The notes under the pieces were generated by a model. The model made no database searches, was not told the DNA's origin, and worked only from the letters and a program-made list of their open reading frames with translations. The translations under genes and the position numbers were made by a program. From Zelopaecilomyces penicillatus (lineage: Eukaryota > Ascomycota > Sordariomycetes > Hypocreales > Pseudodiploosporaceae): a stretch of 64,000 bases of DNA. Below are positions 1 to 13,851 of the stretch, one piece after another (position 1 is the first letter of the stretch; the number at the start of each line of letters is the position of its first letter). The DNA is taken from assembly GCA_005765155.1 (NCBI GenBank), contig VCCP01000002.1, positions 1,736,001-1,800,000 of the forward strand, given 5' to 3'.

Positions 1-85
1 TAAACAATGGAGTAATTGCAAATCCCCTCCCCCAAATTAAGCACTCTTCCAAACACATCCCCCCAGAACGGCATCACCTCTGGTC

Positions 86-817
86 TTACAATGTCTGCCA
101 AAAGTAGTTTGCGTAAAAGTACCGCGAAAACTTCTTGTCCATATTGACCACATGCACATCCCCCTTGCGGTCATTCCTCACCACTGCCCGCGCCCACTCG
201 CCGTCCTTCTCATCACGCTCGATATCAATACCCAGGCTGCGATATACCTTCAGTCTTAAAAGCACCTCATCATCGACCGCATCTCTCCTGCCGCTTCCGC
301 CTCCTCCACTACCACCGCTGCCGTCACCGAGGCCACTGCCACCGCCGCCGCTACTACTTGTGCCACCGTCCACGCCCTGCAGTTCGAGCTCTTGCAGCCG
401 GGCGGCCAGATCGGCAGCTTGCAGCGCGAGCCGCTCCGCCTCCATCTCAGCGTCGGCGGCGGCCTTTGCGGTGCGGAACTTGTGCGTGTCCAGGCGCGCA
501 ATGGTCGAGGCGTGGTCGGCAGAGGAGTGTGAGGCGTGTAGCTCCTCGTGCTGTGCGTGGATTGTGTTGAGCTGTCGCGCGAGCCGCTTGAGTGAGGACT
601 CGGCGTCGCGGACGTGTAGATCGCGCGCCTGCTGAAGGGTTGAAATGGACTCGCTTACACGCGCCACGGCGAGTTTATCTGGGTTGATATTGAAGTTTTT
701 GATTGTATGGCTGATGAGCTATAGTCGAGGGAATATGAGTATAGTCGATTGATTATATATGGGGGAGGGCATTCGTGTGAAGAAACTCACAGTTGCTGGA
801 TCCTCTGCGAGCAACAT
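86..817 (-). CDS. spc24: Kinetochore protein Spc24 (NDC80 complex subunit)
   Basis: Two exons: 791-817 (ATG at 815-817, nine codons) and 86-718, joined over a 72-nt GTGAGT...TAG intron; phase is kept and the product is 219 aa. Spc24 pairs with Spc25 at the inner end of the Ndc80 complex, which links kinetochores to spindle microtubules. The N-terminus ([11 protein letters not shown]) leads into a helical heptad-rich segment (residues about 30-120), as in the family. A Gly/Ser-rich linker follows (about 125-150), then the conserved globular C-terminus with [23 protein letters not shown] and the terminal YANYFWQTL. Length is near the usual ~200 aa. The Gly/Ser linker looks like a lineage-specific insertion. 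The gene is divergent from fis1. The family call rests on the C-terminal RWD-like block and is secure; the short first exon is inferred from splice signals. Confidence 0.88.
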
Positions 818-1505
818 CTTGGCGATATTTGAAGTTATATCTCTTTTTAAATCGAATTGGGGTTCTTAATGCTTCGTTTGTATCGGGTTCTGGTAAAAGT
901 ATGCCGTTGAGTGCATACGTATCTTCGAGGACGCGCGTGTGATATATGCAGTTTATTAGAAATAATGACAGACAAAGAAGCGAATTGGCGATGCACCAAC
1001 CGTAACCCCTCCATACATTCATTAGCTTGGCTCAAATCGTCCACGTTGCCAGGGACGACATACCATGCAACAGTCCCCTCATTGCTCCGAAGTTTTGCCG
1101 TCAACGTCATTGCGTGGCTCAGGCTCGCCACATAGCGTTGTAGCTACTTCACACCAGCCACATATATTCCGTTCCTGCAAAGCAGTCCTTTCATAGTACT
1201 GCCGAGCTTCCAACCTGATTGATACCTGTTGAAGGAACAGCCGACCTACGTATTCCAACCTCGAGAGCTTGTGCTTCCCCCACGCCATCCGCTCACCCCG
1301 AAGTCCTTTTTTCCGACAACGAACACAGCAATCACTATCTCTTTCCTCGCCTTGCCGACACGAAATACTTCGACCTTTTATTTTTATATCCGCTTTTCAA
1401 TTTGTATCACCATTACTACGGCATAAACCCGCAAATAGCCTCGTCGCCGGCTCGCTTCTCCTCCCCTCCCTCCCCCCCCCTCCACCTCGTTGCTATTCCG
1501 CCAAA
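818..1505. promoter_or_regulatory. Divergent spc24 / fis1 intergenic promoter region
   Basis: The 688-nt spacer lies between the two start codons. A strong pyrimidine tract (about 1453-1490, mostly C and T) lies directly upstream of the fis1 ATG, a common fungal core-promoter feature. I see no convincing gene here; the short open frames have no recognisable content. Confidence 0.5.
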
Positions 1506-2258
1506 ATGGTCACAGAACTGCCATGTGAGCTTGTCCCCTAGATGCTAAGCTAGGTTTCGCAATATGACTACAGGATAATATTAAATACTGACATTGTGCT
1601 CTTGCGGTTGCCCTCATACAGATGCCCTCGACGCAGAGACGTAAGTACTTTCGCTACAGCCGAGCGCATACCTACCTCAAGCTCGACTAGCTCGTTCGTT
1701 TATTCATCCATGAGTAGAACTAACAATACGCTTCGGGTTTCTAGGTCGCTGAGTGCTTCAGAGCTCGGTGTTCTAAGAGCACAATACGAGAAGGAGGGTG
1801 ACATGGTCGGCGTTCAAACCAAGTTCAACTACGCCTGGGTTAGTTTTTCACCGTCAAACACAACTTCTCCCCCTCTAAGTTTCAATTGCTGACTCCAAGC
1901 GCCTCATGTGCGCCCGCACCATTCATAGGGTCTCGTTAAATCCAACAACCGTAACGAGCAGCAGCTCGGCGTCCGCCTCCTCTCTGAGATCTTCCGTGTC
2001 TCCCCCGAACGCCGTCGCGAGTGTCTGTACTACCTCGCTCTCGGCAACTATAAGCTGGGTAATTACAGCGAGGCCCGCCGCTACAACGACCTTCTTCTCG
2101 ACAAGGAGCCAGCCAACCTGCAGGCCGCCGATCTGAGCAAGCTCATCGATGACAAGGTTGCCAAGGAAGGCCTCATGGGTGTTGCTATTCTAAGCGGCGT
2201 CGGTATTGCCGCCGGTGTTGTGGGGGCTTTCCTTTTGAAGAACGCTAGAAGACGATGA
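1506..2258 (+). CDS. fis1: Mitochondrial fission 1 protein Fis1
   Basis: Four exons, 1506-1524, 1622-1640, 1745-1838 and 1929-2258, give 153 aa with all phases consistent; the first two exons are only 19 nt each. Fis1 is a tail-anchored outer-membrane adaptor of mitochondria and peroxisomes that recruits the dynamin Dnm1 through adaptors. Visible features are a TPR-like helical body with [20 protein letters not shown] and the classic block [23 protein letters not shown]-terminal hydrophobic anchor (about residues 127-148, [20 protein letters not shown]) ends in a basic KNARRR tail, as expected for tail-anchored targeting. Length matches the family (about 150-155 aa). The start is fixed by the short conserved N-terminus MVTELPYALDAE. 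It is divergent from spc24 and converges on the septin gene. Confidence 0.95.
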
Positions 2259-3529
2259 TGATGCAAAAATACAGACGGATTGGAACTGGGAAAGGCAACA
2301 TGGTTATCACATTTGGTCAATGAGTTATTGCAGTCAAGGTTCAATCTCATGCGTGTGGCTTGGTTGGTGTTGGCGTTTTTTCGGACATGATTGGATCAAG
2401 TCATCAGTGACTTGATCCCTCACACTTCACTAAATACTTTTGCAAGATTTTTATTGTTTTTGGCTATGGAATAAAACAGTGTTATACAGTCCACCCTGCG
2501 TTTAGAGTTATTCATGTGAACACTTCCAATGTTGGGCCGTCAACAACAACCGGAGTGGCTAGTTGGCCTAGAGCCCTTAATTGCCACGAGGCCCAAAGGA
2601 ACACATGTGTCTGTCTTAATCGAGTTGGTATTAACTAAACACGATATTCTTCATCCTTTTCGATATTACTGCCTAAACAACATAAGGTGATAATAGAATG
2701 ACATAAGCCGCCGTCGATTCATGAGAATCTGAACATAATAACACAAGGTTGTAAAAAGGCAGGGCAGAAACACAATGAAATCAGATTAGCTAAGAAAGAA
2801 AAAGAAGAACAAGCCTAATCGACGTTTTTCACGTGCTGAGACGTCAGATAACCTGTCCCGATCACACACGACTAAAATACAACAGTTGCTGTTCCAGCTC
2901 CATCCAGCCATCCATCTGCTCCAGTTTAATTCAAATCCGCAGCCAATGCTCCATCCAGACAAGCGAAGAGGGTATCCGGAAGCATGCCAACATACTGGGC
3001 TGATAGACGTTGGGTATAAGAAGACCACGGGTGTGCGGAACAGTCAGGAAAGAGAAGCGACTTTGACGCGATGGCAAGCCTCAGCATCGAGCCGGCCTCT
3101 CTATGCGAACCCTCATCATGACATCTCCCAAACAAAACTTCATTTGGCTGGGAAAATGCAAGGGTCAAGTTTCTGTGTTCTCAAATTATGACACAAAGAA
3201 AATTCCAGCGCCTGAGCCCCAAGCGGGCACAACCAGGTTTGCTTGTTAGTTTGGCTTTCCTCCCAATCTCCATAGTCTGCACTTCCCCACATTGCAAGAC
3301 CATTCTTCATAAAGAGATTTGCTTGTCCATCTTCTAAAAATGGACTTTTCTTGTCGGATGATTAGATGAGGAGTTATGATTAAAATAAAAGATGACAAGA
3401 GGCGAGAGAAGACAAAAACCAAAGGGAATAAAGAGCGTCGAGCAGATATTTTATGGGCATCATGGGTACTCGGACATTGATCGTGCAGAGAGCTAGCCGC
3501 AATTCGAGAGCTTTGATTGTGTTGAAAAC
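2259..3529. other. Convergent 3' intergenic region, no gene seen
   Basis: This is the 3' flanks of fis1 (+) and septin (-). It is moderately A+T-rich with short homopolymers and no splice-compatible coding frame. It presumably holds both 3' UTRs and polyadenylation regions. Confidence 0.5.
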
Positions 3530-5484
3530 TTAGCGGAGAGAGAACCCCTTCCGCTTGCCCTCTTTCTCCAGAGGACGCCCGCTCTCGATGCGCTGCTTCT
3601 TGTCCTCCAGCTCCAGGCGTTGGCGCTCGAGCTGCTCTTTCATCTCCCGATGGCGAGCATATAACTCTTCTTCGGACTGTTTGAGCTTGCTTTCTTTTTC
3701 GGCCACCTTTTGCTGGAAGACCATCTTCATTTCTGCCTCCATCTTGGCAAGCTTCTGCTCGTGCAAGGCACGCTCTTCCTCCTGCTTGACAGCGGGATTG
3801 ACCTCCTTGAAAACACTGGGGTCTTGTGAGACGCCCATTGCAATCAACTTGTCGGTTCTGTAGTTCTCGTAAAGAATGTTGTTGGTGTGCTCCTTGAGCT
3901 CTTCCATGTGAGTTCGGATGAGCATCTGGCGGAGCTTGACGAAGTCGCAGTGCTCCTCATTGTCAACCTCAACAATGCCCCAAGGGTATTCACGACCGCG
4001 AACCTTACGACCATCTGCAGTCGCAATCTCATTGGTCGCACCAACGACGGCAAAGGGAACTTTGGACATAATCTCATTGTTCTCCGCGATCGTCTCCTCG
4101 TCATCGAGCTCATATCGTGGGCCTTCGAAGATTTGAATGCCGTGGTACTTGATATCTGCCAAAATCTACGCATATGTTAGTAACAGGTTAAGGGAATATT
4201 GTAGGATAAGGTCGTCTTACTCTGGATTTGAAGCTTGCAATTTCCTCGTCGGTAAGAGTGTCAGACTTGGCGATGACGGGAATCAGGTTGACCTTGGTAT
4301 GGAGTCGTCGCATGACCTCAATATCCAAGGGCTTCAGAGAGTGACCAGTGGGCTGAATGAAGAAAACACAGGCGTGAATTCGGTTGTCAACAATGTTCAT
4401 CCGGTTGACCTTGTTCTCCGCATCAAGATAGGCATCGAATCGCTGCTCAATGTTGTCCACAATTGGTCGCCATGACTCATCGTTGTTGACGAAATCACCA
4501 AATCCGGGAGTATCAACAACTGTCAGGCGCAGTCGAACACCAGCCTCCTCAATGTCAGCGCTGATGGACTGGATAGTAACAGTCTTGGGAATAATGTCGA
4601 GGCTAGGTCCCTTGCGCTCCTTGGGGGGGTACAGTGAGGTGTTGAACAGAGTATTGACGAGAGTTGACTTTCCAAGACCAGATTCACCTATAGTACCAGG
4701 TTAGCTATGATGCTCTAGGAAGTAGTCATTGGAAGTTTACGAACCAACAACCATAACGTTGAAATTGAACCCCTTTCGTACACTCTTGCGGTGCCATTGG
4801 TTGGGAAGGTTGGCAAATCCAACGTATCCAGTCAATTTTCTTCGGACAATATTTCTGTTATCGGGGACTGGGGATGGAACTACGGCAATGTTAGAGCTTT
4901 GCAAAAAGTTCACGTTTTAGGGACACACTTGCCAGCAGGGGGTGAGACGCTGCCCACAGCAGAGGGGGACTCGGCACCGTTTGAAGCTGTGGCCAGAAAA
5001 GTTAGCAGGCAATTCAATTTATGATGCAATTTTTGTAAGTATGTTTGTTAGGTAGTGAAGCAGGAGTTCAAGGTTGCTGACTAGTCAAATCCACTCCATA
5101 GCCTGGATGAGTCGGCTTCGCATCTTCGCTTGCTGTCTCCATTGTTGGATTCTGGGCAGTGTTGCTACTTTCCGACTTGGATAAGTCTTGATCAGGTCCC
5201 GTGTATAGTTCTTCAAACGATATGGGATTCAACGGTCCAAGTTTGGGGGGCTCCTCGACCTCGAGCATGCTACGACAACGATGAATCGTGGTAGGTACCG
5301 AATTGGAAACAGAGGGATGATCTGATGAATCCTGGCCATCCGGTGGTAGACTGCTTGTCCTTTTGGATGGCTGTGGTTGAGTTGCAGGCTGTTCCGAAGC
5401 GTTGATTGCTAAAAGAGCGGTGCTCTTGTCCAGCTGAATGCTCCGGGTGCGAGCCTTGACTTGTTGCACCAAGTCGAACGCCAT
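3530..5484 (-). CDS. cdc3: Septin, Cdc3/AspB class
   Basis: Proposed exons are 5082-5484, 4929-4986, 4745-4896, 4221-4687 and 3530-4165, giving 571 aa with all phases consistent. Septins are filament-forming GTPases at septa, hyphal branches and cell-division sites. The P-loop GESGLGKS (residues 205-212), the switch motif DTPGFGD and the G4 motif AKSD (344-347) are intact. The septin unique element precedes a long C-terminal coiled coil (about 487-560). The C-terminus [16 protein letters not shown] is typical of the Cdc3/AspB group. The core from [19 protein letters not shown] onward is secure. Exon 1 is less certain: its donor (A|GTCAGC) is weak, although it restores phase exactly with the 58-nt exon 2, which has a good branch point (TGCTAAC) and CACAG acceptor. 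A shorter N-terminus or a 5'-UTR exon is possible. Confidence 0.9.
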
Positions 5485-8400
5485 GGCAATTCAATAGACT
5501 GTGGGAAGGGGTGATTTTGGTGATGAAAGAGATGTGGTTTTCAGAACCAAAAAAAAAAGACCCAATAAAGATTAGATAGCGAGAAACGAATGTCGGTGTT
5601 TTCGAAGCACGCAAACCGGTAGAGGGGGAAGACAACGAAAAAGCTGTTAGAAGCAGCTAGTTTTGTCGTCCTAGAGTCTGCTGCATCCAAACGGCTAATC
5701 CTTGTGGGAACCTCCTGCTCACTGATGCCTCTTCTGGCCATGTGTTCACAGATGAAGAAAGAATCATCTTACCCATATTGATGAATTAAAAGAACGGTCG
5801 GTGGTTCGATGTAGAATGACGCGGGGACAGAATGGCTATGATGTCTATGCGACTAGTCAGTTTCTATGCACTGGAAGTACGTTTGGGAAGGTTCCAGGTG
5901 TGAAGCAACTTTCAGAACAGGTGCTATTTGCCATCTGCTCAGGGGCACCGACTCGCAGCAAGCTACCAACACGTTGAGAACAGTCTAACAACAAGCGCAG
6001 GCGCACAACACGACTCCTCGAGCACGAGAGTGAGGCTGCGCGAAGAAGGAACTGCTCTCTCCGCACGCCGCGTGAAGGGATTCGCAAATTTGGGGTTCAG
6101 GGGAGAACAATGGGTGACCTACCAAGGTACGACGATGAAACACAGCCGCAAATGATCAACGCGCTTTCAATGAACTCGAGGGAATGAATGATGCACCCAG
6201 GACAGAAGCGGCCGTGATAAAGAAATCGACAGCTGTTCTTGTCTGGCTTGCCACGGGTCGCGAGGGGGGAAGTAGCAATGATGGCTAAGTGGGCAAAGAG
6301 AAGTTGCAGCAGCAGAAGCCGGTCGAGAGGTAGGTAGGTAGGCAACTAGGGGGGAGGATAAATTTGGGGGGGTGTGATGACAGGGCAGCAGGAATTTGTG
6401 AGCCTGCTGGGCGCTGCTTGCTGGGCGTGACTAGGCTTGCTGGGTTACGGCAGCGTGCAGCAGGTGGCCAGTGTTCGGCTGGGCCCCTGGAATTGGGCTC
6501 TGTGGACTTTTTTTTCTTTCCGGCTTTGGAGGGGGGTCTTTTAGCTTGGACCTACCAGCAGGTACCTGGATGTACGTGAATGGCCCCTCTGAAGCTAAGC
6601 AACCTAAGGTACCCACGCTACCGTCACCTACAGGCTACTGGTATTATTAGGAGCACCGCAATTGATGAGGAGCCTGTGGTTGAGTGGTCACACCCAAGAA
6701 GAAAGGGAAAAGGGGGTGCGTGCTGGGCTAGGCCCTAGATAGCTTAGCGGTCCAGGGGATCGATGCTCTGGACAATTAACGGACAGGGCTTGCTGCTGGC
6801 ACCTGGTGATTGGCCACGGCGCCCCAATGGCTGCCATCGGACGGACCCTGCACGGCGCGCGACACGGTGACTCGCGAGGCGACGAGATATATTACCTGCT
6901 GGAGGTAATTTAGATGCTGGAGGGACCACGTCCCGCTGCAAAGGAAAAAAAACTCAGGGACAGAGCTAGCGAGATAGTAATTTTCCCCCCATCGCCGCTC
7001 ATTTCTATTCTGCCTGTGCCAACTGCTGTCTTGTTTGGCCGCCTGCCACCGGATGTCCACATTTCCCCACGCCCCTGAAGGGGACCCCCTTTCTCCTTTG
7101 CCCTGCTCTTCATCGCCTGTGGTCGTCTCACTGTGTACGGTGTACCGTATGTATGTGGTTGGTGTCAATGCTGTTTTTGCTGTGCCTATGTGGATATGGC
7201 TCCAGAGATTCAAAATCTTCCCATCATCAAACAGTGTTGCACCATGTGCCATGTCTCGTAGTTACGCCTTCGTTGAGAAGAAAAGCTATTACACAATCCC
7301 CCTATGAAGGAAACAACTGCTTAAACAAAGATGAACAATGTTGCCCCAGCCAACACAATGTCGGTCTGCACCTCTGCTACTGTTACTAGCACGTGAGTTT
7401 TCCCTGCGAGTTTCAGTTCCATATGGTCCACGTCTCACGGCAGATACCAATCTCATTGGGGATGACGCCCAAAGCAATCATGGCTCAGAGGCAGGCGGCC
7501 GTATCCAGTTTGCGACGCGCACGGCTATGGAAAGACTGCCAGGTATGAATGCAGCAGGTGTGTTATGCTTTCTTTTCCGACGACTCGGAAAAGGGGCCAG
7601 CGCATGTGTGCTTGTAATTAGCAGCCACGCACGGCACACCACAAAGCCTATCGACGAGTACCTACATGTTTGCTGCGCACCTTGCCATTTCGAGGTACCC
7701 ATGCCAATGCCAATTTGCCTTACCTTCCACCATGGTGTACCTGCTCAGCAACGCCTTTGTCTTGTCGCGGATCAAATACGCGGCCAAAAGAGACATACAT
7801 GGCTTCCACTTCAGCCATTACACACACAAACAACACTGGAAAGGGAATCACTGTTGCTATGCCTCACCGGAAGCATCTCGCCGCAAGTCACGGACAAACA
7901 CTCCACTCGCAGTTCGTATGCATTAGCATCTGTAGTACCTACCTTAGTCCTTGCAGAGCATCTGCAAATGAGGTACTATGAGGTACAGACGAGGTACTAT
8001 CACCAGTTGGTCAACTTGCAACGGCCAAAGTCCACAAGCTCCCCATCCATCTCCCTACTCACCCCAGACATGAAGATCCTTCCAGTGCGCGTTAGCTCGT
8101 CAATGACACACCGCTCTGACCACTGGCCAGCCTGTGCATCCCCGTGTCCCGTCAACCGAGGCGTCTTCCCCTAGGCTTGTTGCGGCATGGCTAACCTGCT
8201 TGTCGGCACCTGTTCATGTCTCTGGTGTTCACAGCTTGGACGCTCTCCACGGTGCCCCGTCGTCCCATGCTACTCTACTCCGTACTTACAGCGTCCCCAT
8301 TTTTTACCTGCTACCCGGGAGATCCAGGCGTTCCTCAGCAGATCAGAAAGAAACCCAACAAGAGCCTCACTGATAAGGATAGCAGTGTTGGTAGTTCCAA

Positions 8401-9221
8401 TACGCCATGGACAGAATTTACTTATTTATCCCATACCTGGCCAAGGGATAAGGCCCTCAAGCCACGTATGCATCACGTTCTTTGAGGCAATAAACAGAAA
8501 CTTGGACACCTACAATACCTGCATCCAAGCACATGAAAGTAATTCGTTTACAACCACATAATGTAGGTTTCTCTTGCATGCACTAGTATCAAAGCATGTC
8601 AAGCTGCAGCTTGTGTGACCCTCACATATCAGCACACCATTTCAACTTCTCCAAGAGTCACTTACCATTTCTACATTCGTGGCTTCTCGTATCGATGTTT
8701 TCTGTCTCCCGATTGGGAAACTCAGAGCTATAATAGGTGAAGCCTTATCTCACTTCAATTTCTACAAGCCCTCCGATGGATGAACACGTAGGTGGACGAT
8801 GAGCTGTGTGTGTTGTACTCTTGCACTCCAGCCTCCCGATGATGCAGTGAGACGTCTGACAGCACCCATTTGCATGTCTAACCTTTAACTGATGATTACT
8901 GTATCCATAACTCGAACACAAATTGCAATAATATTTTCGGACATGCATATGTGCAGAATTATGGCCATTGTTGTCATTACCCTACGGCAGGTAGCGATGG
9001 TGGAAAACATTGTAAACATTTCTATATAGACTACAGGGTATGTATATACTTGTTTCAAAGCCACTATCGCTGCTATCGTCACAGCCATGAAGCATCCTCC
9101 AAAATATTTAGTCTATTACACGGATCGCTCATGCCCTTTATTTATTCTTGTGTTCTCTCTGAACACCAGCACTCGTTTCCCTCACCGCCCACGAAGCCAT
9201 TAAATCGCATACCGTCACACC
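5485..9221. other. 3.7 kb gene-free stretch upstream of septin
   Basis: It lies between the septin start and the ferrochelatase stop. Open frames exist, the longest being 278 codons at 7338-8174 (+). None shows a recognisable domain, a conserved start context or splice-linked extensions, and their composition looks random. It contains a poly-A run at 5549-5558, AGGTA/TACCT-rich patches (about 6325-6350 and 7936-8000) and little else I can name. Promoter and 5' leader of the septin gene must lie at the left end. Confidence 0.45.
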
Positions 9222-10593
<1,372 letters not shown>

Positions 10594-11259
10594 TGTGATT
10601 TCAGGAGCACTGCACTCGAATGTATTTTCTGCAACGTGTGCAATTGGAGAGTTCGCTGGGTACGATCGATGTGTGCGCCCGATCTGCCGAATCGATGATG
10701 CAAGCTTCCCATCGGTAGTTCGGCTTGCTAAGCCTAAACTTCAACCAGTACACATGTGGTGCAGCGATTTGAGAGCTCCCAATGTACTGTCCTATCTTGT
10801 AGCTCCAGAGCCAATCATAGAGCGTCTAATTGAGGTTACCCCCACGTGACAGCGTGAATGCATCGCGACCGCCACTGCCACTTTTTGTTGTCGTCGATTC
10901 GACTATACAATCGCGAGGTTGAACTCTGAAAGGGCTGAAGAATTGAAGGTGCATATAAAATTAGAGAAGTTTTGAACTGTAACGATATAAATTATGATCT
11001 TTAATCATTGAAACTGTCAATTATGTTCTAGATAAACTCTGAAAAGTTCAATTGCTTGATTAGACAAAATTGGTGTATGTTTTGCCTACTGGCACGTGCA
11101 CGGTTCTGCCTGTCCTAGCTTGCGCGTTTGCCTAGAATGGCGCGCTTCATGTCCCACCCACCACTGGTGAGCTCTGGGTATATCCACGAGCAACGTATCA
11201 TTAGATTCTTTGCCATGTAATTTTTCCTTCACATAAAATTTTCGACAAATTTCATTGAG
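10594..11259. promoter_or_regulatory. Divergent hem15 / ku70 promoter region
   Basis: The 666-nt spacer holds a CCAAT box at 10811-10815 followed, after exactly 12 nt, by AAT at 10828-10830. This fits the CSAAT-N12-RWT pattern described for HapX with the CCAAT-binding complex. CACGTG E-boxes lie at 10843-10848 (CCCACGTGAC) and about 11094-11099 (GGCACGTGCAC). These are matches to short motifs, not proof of use; iron/haem control of ferrochelatase would make biological sense. Confidence 0.4.
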
Positions 11260-13314
11260 ATGGCAGACAACAATCAGGATTGGAGGAGAGAAGACGATGA
11301 GGATGAGGGGGCCTTCGAGATCGACGATACTGTGTGTGAGCTTGTGCAGCTTTGAGCTCTCAGAACCCTCCCCCAACTAATACCACCTAGAGCTATAAGA
11401 CACAAAAGGATGCAGTATTGCTGGCAATTGAAGTCAGTGAGTCTATGCTGAGACCACCACCAGCCGCAGAATCCAAAAAGGCAGACCGGGATAGCCCGGT
11501 GCAGGCTGCGTTGAAATGTGCATACAATCTTATGGAACAGCGCATCATCAGCAGCCCCAAAGACATGATGGGCATTCTACTTTTCGGGACAGAGAAGACG
11601 AAATTCCAGAATGAGGAGGATGGCCGAGCTGGGCTGGGCTATCCAAATTGCTACCTCTTCATGAATCTCGACATACCCGCAGCCGATGACGTCAAAGCCT
11701 TAAAGGCCTTGGTTGAGGATGGCGAGGACGAGGACGGCGTGCTGATTCCTGCGGCCGAATCTATCTCAATGTCCAGCATGCTTTTTTGTGCAAACCAGAT
11801 ATTCACAACACGAGCTGCCAACTTTGGTAGCCGTCGTCTTTTCATTGTGACTGGCAATGACGACCCTCACGCCTTAGACAAGGCAGCCAAATCTGCCGCA
11901 GCTGTTCGAGCCAAAGATTTATATGATCTTGGTATTACCATCGATCTTTTTCCGATCGCGAGAGAGGATTCAAAGTTCGACCTCTCTAAATTTTACGACG
12001 TATGTACCCCCTCCCGTACTGGATATAAATGTGAACCCGACTAATCTGTGTCAGGATATCATATATCGTGACCCTGCGGCTGAAGCCAATGGATCTGAGG
12101 TTCGCACATCAAAATCCGGGGATGGACTAACACTTCTCAATTCACTCATTTCAAACATAAACTCCAAGCAGACGCCAAAGAGAGCCTTGTTTTCTAACGT
12201 TCCGTTTGAGATTGCACCTGGTCTTCGTATATCTGTCAAGGGATACAATGTTATCCATCGGCAGACCCCCGCAAGGACCTGCTACATCTGGCTGGATGGC
12301 GAAAAGGCACAGATTGTGTCTGGTGAAACAACACGGATATCCGAAGACAATGCGAAAGCGGTTGAGAAGCAAGAAATAAGAAAGGCATACAAATTTGGAG
12401 GCGAATATGTCTACTTCACACCAGAGGAACAGAAACGCCTTCGAGACTTTGGTTCCCCTATCATCCGGATTATTGGGTTTAAGCCTCGCAAGATGATACC
12501 TACATGGGCCAGCATCAAGAAGTCCACATTTATATTTCCCAGCGAGGAAGATTATGTTGGTTCTACACGGGTTTTCTCAGCCCTTTGGAAGAAACTTTTG
12601 GACGACGAAAAGGTTGGTATTGCCTGGTGTGTCGTTCGATCCAATGCTTTGCCAGTTCTTGCAGCTATCGTGCCATCGAGAGAGCAATCCGACGACGGAT
12701 CAGGCACACCGTATCTTCCATCTGGATTGTGGATTTACCCTTTACCCACTGTAGACGATCTCAGAGATAGTGGCGATAAAGGGCAAGGCGAGAAGTCGTC
12801 AGACCTGCTCCGGAACCAAGCGAGAACCATCACCCAGCAACTACAGCTTCCCAAGGCCATGTACAACCCTACAAAGTACCCCAACCCGGCTCTTCAGTGG
12901 CACTATACAATACTTCAGGCACTGGCTTTAGAGGAAGAGGTGCCCGACAAAGCGGAGGACTCAACACAGCCCAAATTCAAGGCAATAAGTAAGCGTGCTG
13001 GTGGTTATTTGGAGGAATGGGCCAGTTCACTGGACACAGAAGCCGGATCATCTTTCAGGGCCAGGTCAGCGAAAAGAGAAATGGAAGACGATGATGATGC
13101 AGACCGTCCTGCCAAGCAGAGGAAAGGTGCTAACCGGCCAAGTGGATCGTCCTTTAACATGGCCCAGTTGAGACTTGCTGTCGAGAGCGGGGGGCTTTCG
13201 AAAATGACTGTGGTGCAGCTAAAGGAGGTATCGGAGGCTAAGGGGCTTAGCACCAACGGGCGCAAGAATGAGCTTGTTGAAAGAATAGAGAAGTGGGTGG
13301 AGAAAAACTCGTGA
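11260..13314 (+). CDS. ku70: Ku70, DNA end-binding subunit of NHEJ
   Basis: Three exons, 11260-11331, 11391-11999 and 12055-13314, give 646 aa, the usual length for fungal Ku70. With Ku80 it forms the ring that binds double-strand ends and recruits ligase IV; it also acts at telomeres. The acidic N-terminus ([17 protein letters not shown]) precedes a von Willebrand-A-like domain starting [15 protein letters not shown]. The central Ku beta-barrel includes [12 protein letters not shown] and [15 protein letters not shown]-terminal SAP DNA-binding domain (about residues 598-640; [24 protein letters not shown]) follows a basic/acidic linker. The start is chosen because the 24-codon first exon splices in phase into the conserved [10 protein letters not shown]. 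It is the filamentous-fungal ortholog of Neurospora mus-51. Confidence 0.96.
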
Positions 13315-13851
13315 TACCGTGGGGTCTTGAGTTGTTGAAAAGAGACTAGGCAACTGCTTTATGGGTGGGTCGATGGCGATGACTTGAGTGTATCAAACTG
13401 TGTATGAGGACATTGATCCAAGATATGTGACTTCGAGACAGATGCCGTGTATTCTGGGGTTGTACTGCTTGGCTGATATGAAGTTGAGGCTCTCAAGTAT
13501 ATACTCACGGTCAATGCTTCAGCTGCTCGTCACTCTGGTATGAGTGTGTGTAGTGACCAGCCATGGCTGAGAGTATACCATCTAATTACCGTATCCTATG
13601 ACTCTTTATCGTATCCTATTGTGTTTCGTCTCCCATATATTGTCGCTTTAATTTTAGTTTCTTCCCTCATCTCTCATTCTTGGTCTTTAGTCCTTCGTCT
13701 TTCCCATTTCTCGCACCAGTCGCATTGTACCTTGTGGGTATACAACACTCTCTCGCCCATCATTCCCTCCGTCTCGTAGGCTCAAATTTGCACTCTAGTG
13801 CCTAGTGTATGCCTGAATGACTAATACTTAGGTGCCTCCAAGTTTGAATTA
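13315..13851. other. Intergenic region between ku70 and the C6 regulator
   Basis: It holds the 3' flank of ku70 and the T-rich 5' flank of the next gene (pyrimidine-rich about 13625-13720). No gene seen. Confidence 0.4.

Noticed and set aside
135..635. 166-codon frame antisense to spc24
   Set aside because: Ser/Pro-rich shadow of the Gly/Ser linker in the real gene.
6585..6615. GAAGCTAAGCAACC, like part of a 5S rRNA
   Set aside because: The rest of the 5S sequence and its internal control region are absent on both sides.
7338..8174. 278-codon open frame on the plus strand
   Set aside because: No domain, no homology I recognise, random-looking composition and no splice-linked neighbours.
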